This document shows, in pieces, positions 48,598 to 56,460 of a stretch of 64,000 bases of DNA. Under the pieces are notes generated by a model that was not told the DNA's origin, ran no database searches, and saw only the letters and a list, made by a program, of their open reading frames with translations. A program made the translations under genes and the position numbers. This stretch comes from AC-32 sp963736055. Its GTDB lineage: Bacteria; Actinomycetota; Thermoleophilia; Gaiellales; Gaiellaceae. The DNA is taken from contig CAVTNM010000008.1 in NCBI GenBank assembly GCA_963736055.1, forward strand, positions 434,001-498,000, given 5' to 3'. The stretch's first letter is position 1, and each line of letters begins with the position of its first letter.

Positions 48598-48783
48598 CGG
48601 TTCCTTTCGTAGCCTCTCGGCCAGGCTACTCCGGTTGCCGGTGAACGTCTACGACGCGCACCCGCCTCCCGCCTGAGATCCGTCCGAGCGCCCCTCTACA
48701 TTGGGCGGTCCGCTCGACCCGCGCAGGCGCGCCGGCCCGGGCTGGGATCACTACCATTAGTCGTAGCCCGGGGAGGTAAGGAA

Positions 48784-51552
48784 ATGGCGGCAGCAAGGGA
48801 AATCTCGACCGTCGAGCTCAGCGAGGCGGAGCTCGGAAATGTGGTCGCTGACGAGGCGGCAGGCCTCGGCGTGCGCCGCTTCTTCACCATCCCGGATCGC
48901 GACCCCTTCGAGGAGATCGACTGGGAGACGCGCGACGCCCTGATCCCCGGCAAGGACGCCGCCGTCTTCGAGCAGAAGGCCGTCGAGTTCCCCAAGTTCT
49001 GGAGCCAGACCGCGACCAACATCGTCGCGCAGAAGTACTTCCGCGGCCGCATGTCCGCGCCCGAGCGCGAGCAGAGCGTCAAGCAGATGATCGGCCGCGT
49101 CGTCGACACGATCGGCGCCTGGGGCCGCGAGGGCAGCTACTTCGCCGACGAGGACGAGGCGCAGACCTTCGAGGCCGAGCTGAAGGCGATCCTGGTCAAC
49201 CAGTACGCCGCCTTCAACTCGCCGGTCTGGTTCAACGTCGGCTTCGAGGAGAAGCCGCAGTGCAGCGCCTGCTTCATCCTCTCGATCGACGACTCGATGG
49301 AGTCGATCCTCGACTGGATCCGCCGCGAGGGGATCATCTTCCGCGGCGGCTCGGGCTCCGGCGTCAACCTCTCGCGCCTGCGCTCCTCCAAGGAGCAGCT
49401 CTCCAAGGGCGGCTACGCCTCCGGCCCGGTCAGCTTCATGCGCGGCGCCGACGCCAGCGCCGGCACGATCAAGTCCGGCGGCAAGACGCGGCGCGCGGCC
49501 AAGATGGTCGTGCTCGACGTCGACCACCCGGACGTCGAGGAGTTCATCTGGTGCAAGGCGCGCGAGGAGGAGAAGGCGCGCGTGCTCGAGCAGGCCGGCT
49601 ACGACATGTCGCTCGACTCGAGCGACTGGTCCTCGATCCAGTACCAGAACGCCAACAACTCGGTCCGCGTCACCGACGCCTTCATGGAGGCGGCCGACCA
49701 GGACGCCGACTGGAACCTGACCGCCCGCACCGACGGCGCCGTCGTCGACACGATCAAGGCGCGCGAGCTGCTGCGCCAGATCGCGGAGGCCTCGTGGAAG
49801 TCGGCCGACCCGGGCGTCCAGTACGACACCACGATCAACAAGTGGCACACGCTCCCGAACACGGGCCGCATCAACGCGTCCAACCCGTGCTCGGAGTACA
49901 TGTCGATCGACGACTCCGCCTGCAACCTCGCCTCGCTGAACCTGCTCAAGTTCCGCCGCGAGGACGGCGAGCTCGACGTCGAGGCCTTCGAGCACGCGGT
50001 CGACGTCGTCTTCCTCGCGCAGGAGATCCTCGTCGGCTACTCGTCGTACCCGACGCCCGAGATCGAGAAGAACGCCAAGGCGTACAGGCAGCTCGGCCTG
50101 GGCTACGCGAACCTCGGCGCGCTGCTGATGGCGCGCGGGCTCCCGTACGACTCGGACGAGGGCCGCGCCTACGCGGCGGCGATCACGGCGCTGATGACCG
50201 GCCGCGCCTACCGCAAGTCGGCGGAGATCGCCGCGCGGATGGGCCCGTTCGCCGGCTACCGGCCGAACGCCGGCGCGATGATCGGCGTGATGTCGATGCA
50301 CCGCGCGGCGGTGGGCAACATCGAGAACAGCGACGTCGTGCCGAAGGACCTGCTCTCCGCGTCCCGCAAGTCCTGGGACGACGCGTTGAACTTCGGCGAG
50401 CTGCACGGCTACCGCAACGCGCAGGCGACCGTGCTCGCGCCCACCGGGACGATCAGCTTCATGATGGATTGCGACACGACCGGCGTGGAGCCCGACTTCT
50501 CGCTCGTCAAGTCGAAGAAGCTCGTCGGCGGCGGCGAGATCACGATCGTGAACAAGACCGTGCCGATGGCGCTCGAGAAGCTCGGCTACGCGCCGGCGGA
50601 GATCGAGGAGATCGTCGCGTTCATCGACGAGCGCAACACGATCGTCGGCGCGCCGACCGTGAAGACCGAGCACTACCCGGTCTTCGACTGCGCGATCGGC
50701 GACCGCGCGATCCACTACAGCGGCCACGTGAAGATGATGGGCGCCGTCCAGCCGTTCATCTCGGGCGCGATCTCGAAGACGGTCAACCTGCCCGAGACGG
50801 TCACGGTGGACGAGGTCTCCGGCCTGCTGCTCGACTCGTGGAAGCTCGGCGTGAAGGCGATCGCGATCTACCGCGACAACTGCAAGGTCGCCCAGCCGCT
50901 GTCGGGCAAGAGCGAGAAGGGCGAGCAGCTGGCGGTCGCCGCGTCGCCGCCGGTCCCGCTGACCCAGCGCCGCCGGCTACCGGAAGACCGCGTCGAGGTC
51001 GGCCGCAAGTTCCGCGTCGGCGACTACGAGGGCTACATCCACGTCGGCCTCTACGAGGACGGCACCCCCGGCGACATCTTCGTGGACATCGCGAAGGAGG
51101 GCACGACGCTGGCCGGCCTGATGAACTCGTTCATGATCTCGGTCTCGCTCGGCCTGCAGTACGGCGTGCCTTTGGAGGTCTACGTCTCCAAGTTCGCCCA
51201 CATGCGCTTCGAGCCGAGCGGGATGACGAACGACGCCGACATCCGAGTCGCGAAGTCGATCGTCGACTACATCTTCCGCTGGATGGGCAAGAAGTTCCTC
51301 TCGACCGATCAGCAGGAGGAGGTCGGGATCCTCTCGCCGGAGGTGCGGGCGCGGCTGGCCCAGTCGTACGCGGCGCTGGAGGGGCAGCCGGTCGCGGCGC
51401 CTGAGGCTGCGGAGGCGGCACCGCCTGGGCAGACGGCGCTGTTCAACAACTGGGAGGACGCGGTCGAGTGCGCCAAGTGCGGCGGGCGGATGGTTCGGAC
51501 CGGGTCGTGCTACACGTGTCGGGACTGCGGGACTAACACCGGCTGTAGCTAG
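48784..51552 (+). CDS. nrdJ: Adenosylcobalamin-dependent (class II) ribonucleotide reductase
   Basis: This 922-residue enzyme makes deoxyribonucleotides using a cobalamin-generated thiyl radical. Motifs include FNSPVWFNVGFEEKPQCSAC, SGSGVNLSRLRSSKE, the active-site NPCSEYMSIDDSACN, and APTGTISFMMDCDTTGVEPD. The C-terminal tail ECAKCGGRMVRTGSCYTCRD plus CGTNTGC carries the redox-shuttling and metal-binding cysteines. The ATG has GAGGTAAGGA upstream. I see no cobalamin riboswitch in the 186-base leader. The last 262 bases are repeated, with mainly synonymous changes, at 56041-56307. Confidence 0.95.
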   Translation: MAAAREISTVELSEAELGNVVADEAAGLGVRRFFTIPDRDPFEEIDWETRDALIPGKDAAVFEQKAVEFPKFWSQTATNIVAQKYFRGRMSAPEREQSVKQMIGRVVDTIGAWGREGSYFADEDEAQTFEAELKAILVNQYAAFNSPVWFNVGFEEKPQCSACFILSIDDSMESILDWIRREGIIFRGGSGSGVNLSRLRSSKEQLSKGGYASGPVSFMRGADASAGTIKSGGKTRRAAKMVVLDVDHPDVEEFIWCKAREEEKARVLEQAGYDMSLDSSDWSSIQYQNANNSVRVTDAFMEAADQDADWNLTARTDGAVVDTIKARELLRQIAEASWKSADPGVQYDTTINKWHTLPNTGRINASNPCSEYMSIDDSACNLASLNLLKFRREDGELDVEAFEHAVDVVFLAQEILVGYSSYPTPEIEKNAKAYRQLGLGYANLGALLMARGLPYDSDEGRAYAAAITALMTGRAYRKSAEIAARMGPFAGYRPNAGAMIGVMSMHRAAVGNIENSDVVPKDLLSASRKSWDDALNFGELHGYRNAQATVLAPTGTISFMMDCDTTGVEPDFSLVKSKKLVGGGEITIVNKTVPMALEKLGYAPAEIEEIVAFIDERNTIVGAPTVKTEHYPVFDCAIGDRAIHYSGHVKMMGAVQPFISGAISKTVNLPETVTVDEVSGLLLDSWKLGVKAIAIYRDNCKVAQPLSGKSEKGEQLAVAASPPVPLTQRRRLPEDRVEVGRKFRVGDYEGYIHVGLYEDGTPGDIFVDIAKEGTTLAGLMNSFMISVSLGLQYGVPLEVYVSKFAHMRFEPSGMTNDADIRVAKSIVDYIFRWMGKKFLSTDQQEEVGILSPEVRARLAQSYAALEGQPVAAPEAAEAAPPGQTALFNNWEDAVECAKCGGRMVRTGSCYTCRDCGTNTGCS

Positions 51553-51561
51553 CTGTAGGGC

Positions 51562-51612
51562 GACACGAAAGTGTCAGTGGAAACGACAGGCTTGTAAGTC
51601 GGAAACGACAGG
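51562..51612. repeat. Short palindrome and tandem 12-mer after nrdJ
   Basis: GACACGAAAGTGTC is a 5-bp-arm palindrome starting about ten bases after the nrdJ stop. GGAAACGACAGG then occurs twice at 22-base spacing (51579 and 51601). Such short palindrome/direct-repeat clusters are typical of REP-like elements. It marks the left edge of the 4.5 kb segment between the two nrdJ tails. Confidence 0.5.
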
Positions 51613-51620
51613 AAGATGTC

Positions 51621-51654
51621 AGCAGAACGGGTGCCGAGAGGCGCCCGTTCTGCT
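51621..51654. terminator. Strong hairpin between nrdJ and the multicopper oxidase
   Basis: AGCAGAACGGG-T-GCC pairs with GGC-G-CCCGTTCTGCT around a GAGA loop, giving a stem of 14 pairs and one mismatch. It lies between convergent genes and probably terminates both. Confidence 0.75.
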
Positions 51655-51663
51655 TCGCGGCCG

Positions 51664-53539
51664 CTAAGGCTCGACGTTGAAGCTGAACATCATCCCGCTC
51701 TCGTGGTGCTCCGCGATGTGGCAGTGGGCCATCCAGCGACCAGGGTTTGTGACGTCGAGCAGGATGTCGACGATCTCGCCGGTGCGGACCAGGACCGTGT
51801 CCTTCCAGACGAGGTTCAGCTCGACGACGTCGTTGCGCGCGAGGATCAGGAATCGGCCGGCCCCGTGAACGTGGAACGGGTGCGGCATCGGGTGATCCGA
51901 GTCCATCTCGTTCACTAGGCGCAGCTTCACCTGGTCGCCGACATGGAACGTCCAATCGATCTGCGCGTTCTCGGCGCCGGTGTCGCGGTCGACGAGCTTC
52001 CAGCGCATGTTCGCCGGCGTTGTCTTGCGGTTGACCTCGACCATGTCGTCTTCCCACTCGATCCCCTGCGCCGTGTCGTGGCTGTGCTCGACCTCGCCGT
52101 GCTTGGAGTGGCTTCCGTGTCCGCCGTGCCCTTCGGCGTCGCGACCCGCGTGTTCGCCTTGATGCCCGTGCCCGTGCTGTCCGTGCTTGCCGTACTCCTT
52201 GTCTGCTTCGCCTTCGCCGTGGCCGTGGCCTTCCTCACCGTGGCCGTGGTGGTGCTCGTGGCCGTGCTCAGCTGCGGCTGCGACCACGGTTCCCGGCAGC
52301 AGCTTCATGCCGCACTTCGGACAGCGGTCGGGCTCGTCACTCGTCACCTCCGGATGCATCGGGCAGACGTAGGTCGTCTCTTCCGCCGCCTGCGCCAGCA
52401 GCTTCATCCCGCACTTCGGGCAGCTGCCCGGCTCGTCGCTCACGACCTCGGGGTGCATCGGGCAGACGTAAACGACGGGCACGCCCTCCGGCATGCCCAT
52501 GTCCATCTCGGCGGTGAACGAGAGCGATCTTGTCGGGTGGCGCCTTGAAGAACGGCTCGACGTGCTCGCGTAGCTCGGCCATGTCGCGGTTGGTGCGCAG
52601 GCTCGGGAAGTCGTCGGCGAACGACTGCTCCGGCTGTTCGTCGACAACGGCGATCGACGCGAGCCGGTAGGTGTGCTCGGGCGTCTTGTGCTGGAGCTCG
52701 AGCTCGCCTGCGTCCGGAAAGAGCACGTCGACGACGACACGCTCGGAGGGAGCGAGCAGGACCTCGTCGACGAGTTCCTCCCGCTCGCAGTGGCCGGCGT
52801 CGGCGCCGACCAGCTTCATCTGCGCGCCCGGCAGCGTCGCGTTGAAGACACGAGTGTTCGCAGTGTTGGTGAAGTAGAAGCGCACGACCTCGCCCCGCTT
52901 GGCTTCGAGCGCAAGGTCCGGCTCGCCGGCGACGAGCATCACGTTGCCGAAGCGGCCCATCGCCACGTGCGTCGTCTCTGACTCGCCGAAAGCGGCGATC
53001 TGCCCGTCCTCGATCAGGATGTCGTCGAGGGTGAGCGGCAGCTCGCGGTTGGCGGGCGGCCAGTAGTCGGGCTCTGAGGGGGTGGCGAGGATGTTCCCGT
53101 ACAGGCCCATCTCCTGGCCGTAGTCCTCGCGGATGTGCGGGTGGTACCAGAAGGCGCCGGGGTCGGGCACGTGCACCTGGTAGGTGAAGCTCTCGCCGAC
53201 CGGGATCGGCGCCTGCGTGTCGTGCGTGCCGTCGTAGCGGTTCTCGAGCCGCAGCCCGTGCCAGTGGACGGTCGCGTCGACATCGCCGTGGTTCGTGACG
53301 TGCACGGTGATCGTCGCGCCCTGCGGGACCTTCAGCGTCGGACCGGGAACGGAGCCGTTGTAGGCCAGCATCCGCACGGTCGCGTCGCCGATCTGCTTCT
53401 TGACGGGGACGATCTCGAGCTCGAACTCGTCCCCGTCGGCGAGCTCGATCAGCTCGGTCGTGCGGGCCTCTGGCAGGCCCTCGGTCTCGCGCGGGAACTC
53501 GATCGTCTGGACGTGGTGTTCGTGGCCCGGCTCGTGCAT
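51664..53539 (-). CDS. Multicopper oxidase with heavy-metal-binding and His-rich inserts, one frameshift
   Basis: This is a three-cupredoxin enzyme. Copper ligands in domain 1 are ATVHWHGLR and AFWYHPHIRED; in domain 3 HPMPHPFHVHG and MAHCHIAEHHESGMM, so type 1, 2 and 3 sites are complete. An extra A near 52528 breaks the frame; without it PPDK continues to SLSFTAEMDMGMPEG. Two modules of the form YVCPMHPEV...CPKCGMKL (heavy-metal-binding domain type) and a segment of about 60 residues rich in His/Gly/Glu are then inserted before the rest of domain 3 (MRWKLVDRDTGAENAQIDWT). No signal peptide is seen. It probably oxidises Cu(I) or another metal or organic substrate, with the insert collecting metal. 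Repaired length is about 625 residues. Confidence 0.9.
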
Positions 53540-53542
53540 CGG

Positions 53543-54700
53543 CTACATCCTCTCAGGTGGGCGACCTTGGGCAGGTGCCCCGGCGCCGACCGGTGTCTCG
53601 GCCGCCGGCGGCGCCTTTGATTGCTGGTACTCCGCGATCCGCTCGGCGATGAAGTCGGCGTCGTCCTTGACCCAGCCGATCAGCGCCGAACCGCGCGTGT
53701 GCTGCCAGGTGAGGCCAAGGAAGTAGAGGCCGGGGACATCGGTGACGCCGCGGCGGTGGCGCAGGCGCCCGTCCTCGTCGAAGGTCGGCAGCTTGATCCA
53801 GGAGTAGTCGGCGCGATAGCCGGTCGCCCAGATGACGGCGTCGACCTCGAGCTCGCTGCCGTCCTCGAGGCGGACCGTTCGCCCGTCGGCGTCGACGACG
53901 CGCGGCTTGACCTCCACCCCGTAGCGCTTCTTGAGCTCGCGTGGGCTCGAGCCGATCAGCGTGTCGCGCGTCGAAAGCTTGCGGCCGAGGCGTGACTCGA
54001 CCGTCTTGTCGAGGATGCGCGCCTTCGTCAGCCACCAGAAGAGGTCGCGCCCAAGCACACGTTGCGGGAATGGCTTCTGGCGTGTACCGACCGAGAGCAC
54101 GACCTTGTGTGTGGCCGAGAGCTCCTTTGCGATCTGAAAACCGGTGTTGCCGCCACCGACCACGATGACCGTGCCCTGCGGCACTTCGTCCGGCCGGCGA
54201 TAGCCGACGGCGTGCGTCTGGAAGACATCGCCGGCGAGCTTCTCGACGAGCTTCGGCACGTACGGCGTCTGGAAAGGCCCGGCCGCGACCACGACCTGGT
54301 CGGCGGTGATCGTCCGTCTGTCGAGCTCGAGGCGGAAGCGCCCGTCTTCGCTGCGCTCGAGCTTCTTGACCTCGCTCTTCAGCTCGACCGGCAGCTCGAA
54401 GGTCTCGGCGTAGTGCTCGAGGTAGCCGATCACCTCGTCGCGGGTCGGGTAGCCGTCCGGATCACCGGGGAACGGAAGCCCTGGGAGCGCGCTGTAGCGA
54501 CGGGACGTGAAGAGCGTCAGCGAGTCCCAGCGCTCGCGCCACGCTGGCGCGACTTCGCTCGCCCGCTCGAGGATCACCAAGCCGTAACCGTGCTGCCTCA
54601 GGAAGTAGCCGATGGCCAGCCCGGCTTGGCCGCCACCGATGACGGCCACATCGAGGTGCTGCGCGCTGCCGTCGTACGAATCGCTCGAACCCGGGTTCAC
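53543..54700 (-). CDS. Flavin-containing monooxygenase-like NAD(P)/FAD oxidoreductase
   Basis: The 385-residue protein has an N-terminal FAD site (VAVIGGGQAGLAIGYFLRQH), a second Rossmann site for NADPH (VIVVGGGNTGFQIAKELSA) and the ATG-type motif DAVIWATGYRADYSW. It resembles the group annotated as flavin monooxygenases, YUC-like or CzcO-like proteins, the last named from metal-resistance loci. Its stop lies three bases from the multicopper oxidase start, so both are in one operon. GTG at 54700 is the start. The substrate is unknown. Confidence 0.9.
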   Translation of the reverse strand: MNPGSSDSYDGSAQHLDVAVIGGGQAGLAIGYFLRQHGYGLVILERASEVAPAWRERWDSLTLFTSRRYSALPGLPFPGDPDGYPTRDEVIGYLEHYAETFELPVELKSEVKKLERSEDGRFRLELDRRTITADQVVVAAGPFQTPYVPKLVEKLAGDVFQTHAVGYRRPDEVPQGTVIVVGGGNTGFQIAKELSATHKVVLSVGTRQKPFPQRVLGRDLFWWLTKARILDKTVESRLGRKLSTRDTLIGSSPRELKKRYGVEVKPRVVDADGRTVRLEDGSELEVDAVIWATGYRADYSWIKLPTFDEDGRLRHRRGVTDVPGLYFLGLTWQHTRGSALIGWVKDDADFIAERIAEYQQSKAPPAAETPVGAGAPAQGRPPERM

Positions 54701-54757
54701 CCAGCCCCCAACCAGTCAGTTCGCATTTTCGCGTGGGATAACGACTAGGTTCTACCC

Positions 54758-55417
54758 GTGTCAAGCCAAGCCCAAGCGACCTTCTTGTTCGCCGACATCG
54801 CCGGCTTTACGGCGCTGACGGAGGCACATGGAGACGAGCATGCCGTGCAGCTCGTGGAGGAGTTCGCGAATGTCGTTCAGGCGGAGCTCCCACCCGTCGA
54901 CGGCGAGTATGTGAAGGCGGTCGGCGACGCGCTCATGCTGCGGGTGCCCGATCCCGCCGATGCAGTTCGGCTTGGCTTGTGGATCACGCGCAATGCGATG
55001 AGCGGCCACGAGGCTCCATCGGTCCGCGTGGGCGGTAACCACGGCTCGGCTGTCGAGCGCAACGGCGACTACTTCGGGTCGACGATCAATGTCGCGGCGC
55101 GGGTCTCGGCGCTCGCCGCCGGTGGCGAACTCCTCGTCACGGGGCAAACGGCAGCGCTCGCGCCTGATCTCGAGGGCGTGCTCTACGAGTCTCGTGGGCG
55201 GCAAGTCCTACGCAATGTCGCGGAGCCGGTCGAGATTTTCGCCGTCGTTCGCCTGGACGAAACGGCCGATCATCTGGCGATCGACCCCGTCTGTCAGATG
55301 GCGGTCGATCCAGAGCGTGCGGTCGGTCGCTTGCGGGTCGACGAGAAGGCGTACTACTTCTGTTCGCTTACTTGTGCAGCAACCTTTGCCCAGCACTCGG
55401 AGCGGTACGCCGAATAG
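54758..55417 (+). CDS. Class III nucleotide cyclase fused to a YHS metal-binding domain
   Basis: Residues 1-165 form a cyclase domain with metal Asp residues in FLFADIAGFTALTEAHGD and VKAVGDALMLRV, the substrate Lys retained (YVKAVGD), Thr at the second selector position (GSTINVAAR), and catalytic Asn and Arg present. Residues 172-219 are a YHS domain: IDPVCQMAVDPERAVGRLR then YYFCSLTCAATFAQHSERYA, with the metal-binding Cys residues. YHS domains occur on copper and other metal ATPases. The fusion suggests metal-responsive cyclic nucleotide production. It diverges from the oxidase/monooxygenase pair with 57 bases between starts. Confidence 0.88.
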   Translation: MSSQAQATFLFADIAGFTALTEAHGDEHAVQLVEEFANVVQAELPPVDGEYVKAVGDALMLRVPDPADAVRLGLWITRNAMSGHEAPSVRVGGNHGSAVERNGDYFGSTINVAARVSALAAGGELLVTGQTAALAPDLEGVLYESRGRQVLRNVAEPVEIFAVVRLDETADHLAIDPVCQMAVDPERAVGRLRVDEKAYYFCSLTCAATFAQHSERYAE

Positions 55418-55543
55418 CTGCGGCGCACGAGACGCCATCCATCGCGGGCAGATCGATAGTTCTCGCAACCTGGATGTGGAGCACCGCGGATGGCCTGGTG
55501 GGCGCGGGGTGCCATGGTGAAAGCACGCTTGAAGGAGGCAGAC

Positions 55544-55672
55544 GTGCACGGTTGGATGGATGGCTGGGACTGGGCCTGGATGACCTTCATGATGGCCTTC
55601 TGGCTCGTGATCCTCTGGCTCAACGGTGTCAGACACCGTGGGCTGTCAAGGGAATCTTCGCCCAAGGTGTGA
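55544..55672 (+). CDS. Small Trp/Met-rich membrane protein with repeat-derived tail
   Basis: From GTG at 55544, with AAGGAGG nine bases before it, this encodes 42 residues: a Trp/Met-rich start (VHGWMDGWDWAWMTFMMAFW), one membrane helix (MAFWLVILWL), then NGVRHRGLSRESSPKV. The nucleotides for NGVRHR are the palindromic repeat at 55623-55639, so the native C-terminus seems to have been replaced by element sequence. Short proteins of this kind sit beside metal-handling genes in other bacteria; function unknown. Confidence 0.55.
   Translation: MHGWMDGWDWAWMTFMMAFWLVILWLNGVRHRGLSRESSPKV
55623..55639. repeat. REP-like palindrome, copy 1
   Basis: ACGGTGTCAGACACCGT is an 8-1-8 perfect palindrome. 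It is followed after a four-base gap by CTGTCAAG, as in copy 2, so the repeat unit is longer than the palindrome. It lies inside the 3' end of the small membrane-protein gene. Confidence 0.75.
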
Positions 55673-55721
55673 CTTCCTGCGCACACGCGGTGACCACTCC
55701 TCGTTTGAGACTGTCGTCGCG

Positions 55722-55912
55722 CTAGCTGGCCGTTAGGCGGCGAAGCGACGCGCGAACAACTCCCGGCGCCTCGACCCACACGAAATGCCCGGCTCCCTCA
55801 ACTACCTCGACCCAAGCGCCTCGGATCCGCTCGGCCGCGTCCGTCGAGGCGGCGAGCAGCATCGGGCTGCGTGAGCCGGGCACGAAGCCGACGGGGACGC
55901 TGATCCGGGAGA
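55722..55912 (-). pseudogene. Alpha/beta-hydrolase C-terminal remnant
   Basis: The minus strand reads ISVPVGFVPGSRSPMLLAAS, then WVEVVEGAGHFVWVEAPGVV and a last helix to TAG 55722-55724. GAGHFVWVEAPG matches the catalytic-His region of alpha/beta hydrolases. The N-terminal two-thirds, including the nucleophile, are missing: the homology stops exactly where the REP-like palindrome at 55914 begins. Confidence 0.65.
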
Positions 55913-55913
55913 A

Positions 55914-55930
55914 ACGGTGTCAGACACCGA
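55914..55930. repeat. REP-like palindrome, copy 2
   Basis: ACGGTGTCAGACACCG, the same palindrome with the last base changed (A for T), is followed by CTGTCAAG after four bases as in copy 1. It truncates the hydrolase remnant. Confidence 0.75.
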
Positions 55931-56019
55931 TTTCTGTCAAGAGCCGGACGCGTTGGATGTGTGACTCCTTCTCCACAACGGCCTCGAACCTGATTACGGC
56001 CACGTCTGAAACGGGTTCA

Positions 56020-56036
56020 ACGGTGTCAGACACCGT
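56020..56036. repeat. REP-like palindrome, copy 3
   Basis: ACGGTGTCAGACACCGT is an exact copy of the core; the CTGTCAAG companion is absent. It ends four bases before the duplicated nrdJ tail begins. The 90 bases between copies 2 and 3 hold a short open stretch on the minus strand that I cannot assign. Confidence 0.75.
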
Positions 56037-56040
56037 TCGC

Positions 56041-56307
56041 TAGAAGTTCCTTTCGACCGACCAGCAGGAGGAGGTCGGGATCCTCTCGCCGGAGGTGCGG
56101 GCGCGCCTGGCGCAGTCGTATGCGGCGCTGGAGGGGCAGCCGGTGGCGGCGGAGCCTGGTGCGGCCGAGGCCGCGCCGCCCGGGCAGACCGCGCTCTTCA
56201 ACAACTGGGAAGACGCGGTCGAGTGCGCCAAGTGCGGCGGGCGGATGGTTCGGACCGGTAGCTGCTACACGTGTCGGGATTGCGGGACTAACACCGGCTG
56301 CTCCTAG
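56041..56307 (+). pseudogene. Detached second copy of the nrdJ 3' end
   Basis: From KFLSTDQQEEVGILSPEVRA to the last CGTNTGCS this repeats the final 86-87 codons of nrdJ at 48784-51552. Outside a short Ala/Pro/Glu linker, which has one extra residue and a few changes, I count about fifteen codon differences, all synonymous. There is no upstream reductase; an in-frame TAG sits at 56041. A GTG at 56095 could start a 70-residue product containing all tail cysteines. It looks like a displaced gene end left by insertion or recombination; expression as a separate tail domain is possible but unproven. Confidence 0.85.
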
Positions 56308-56349
56308 CTTCAATTTCGTTGCAAACAGCCTTCGCCACGTCAGTCGTCT

Positions 56350-56411
56350 GGCGGTCTTGAAAACCGCTGGCGGCCGAAAGGTCACCCGTGGGTTCGAATC
56401 CCACCCGGCTA
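56350..56411 (+). pseudogene. tRNA-Ser (TGA) fragment, anticodon arm to 3' end
   Basis: The anticodon arm GCGGT-CTTGAAA-ACCGC with anticodon TGA is present, followed by a long serine-type variable arm (GGCGGCCGAAAGGTCACC), a perfect T arm GTGGGTTCGAATCCCAC and the 3' acceptor strand CCGGCT. The sequence to the left has no matching acceptor strand (AGCC only) and no normal D arm with GG. It is therefore a 3' part of a tRNA gene, the piece usually left at an integration site. Confidence 0.65.
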
Positions 56412-56460
56412 ATGTGGCGACGCGATAACGTCACGGCTCACTCACCACGAGGAGGACGCG

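Noticed and set aside
48598..48783. Cobalamin riboswitch before the B12-dependent reductase
   Set aside because: I searched the leader for the conserved B12-box core and the flanking stems and saw none; the gene has an ordinary ribosome site.
48757..50727. A 656-codon open frame antisense to nrdJ
   Set aside because: It is composed of Asp/Arg/Val/Leu-rich shadow sequence caused by the strong GC bias at third positions of nrdJ; it has no family motif and the sense strand is an unmistakable reductase.
55931..56019. Short minus-strand frame (EAVVEKESHIQRVRLLTEIG) between two palindromes
   Set aside because: It is under 30 codons, has no start or ribosome site, and its stop is created by the repeat itself; I cannot tell it from chance.
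56100..56307. Stand-alone reductase-tail protein as an ordinary gene
   Set aside because: A GTG-started 70-codon frame exists, but no ribosome site precedes it and the similarity extends upstream of the start to the breakpoint, so a displaced gene end explains it better. It is kept as a pseudogene with the alternative noted.
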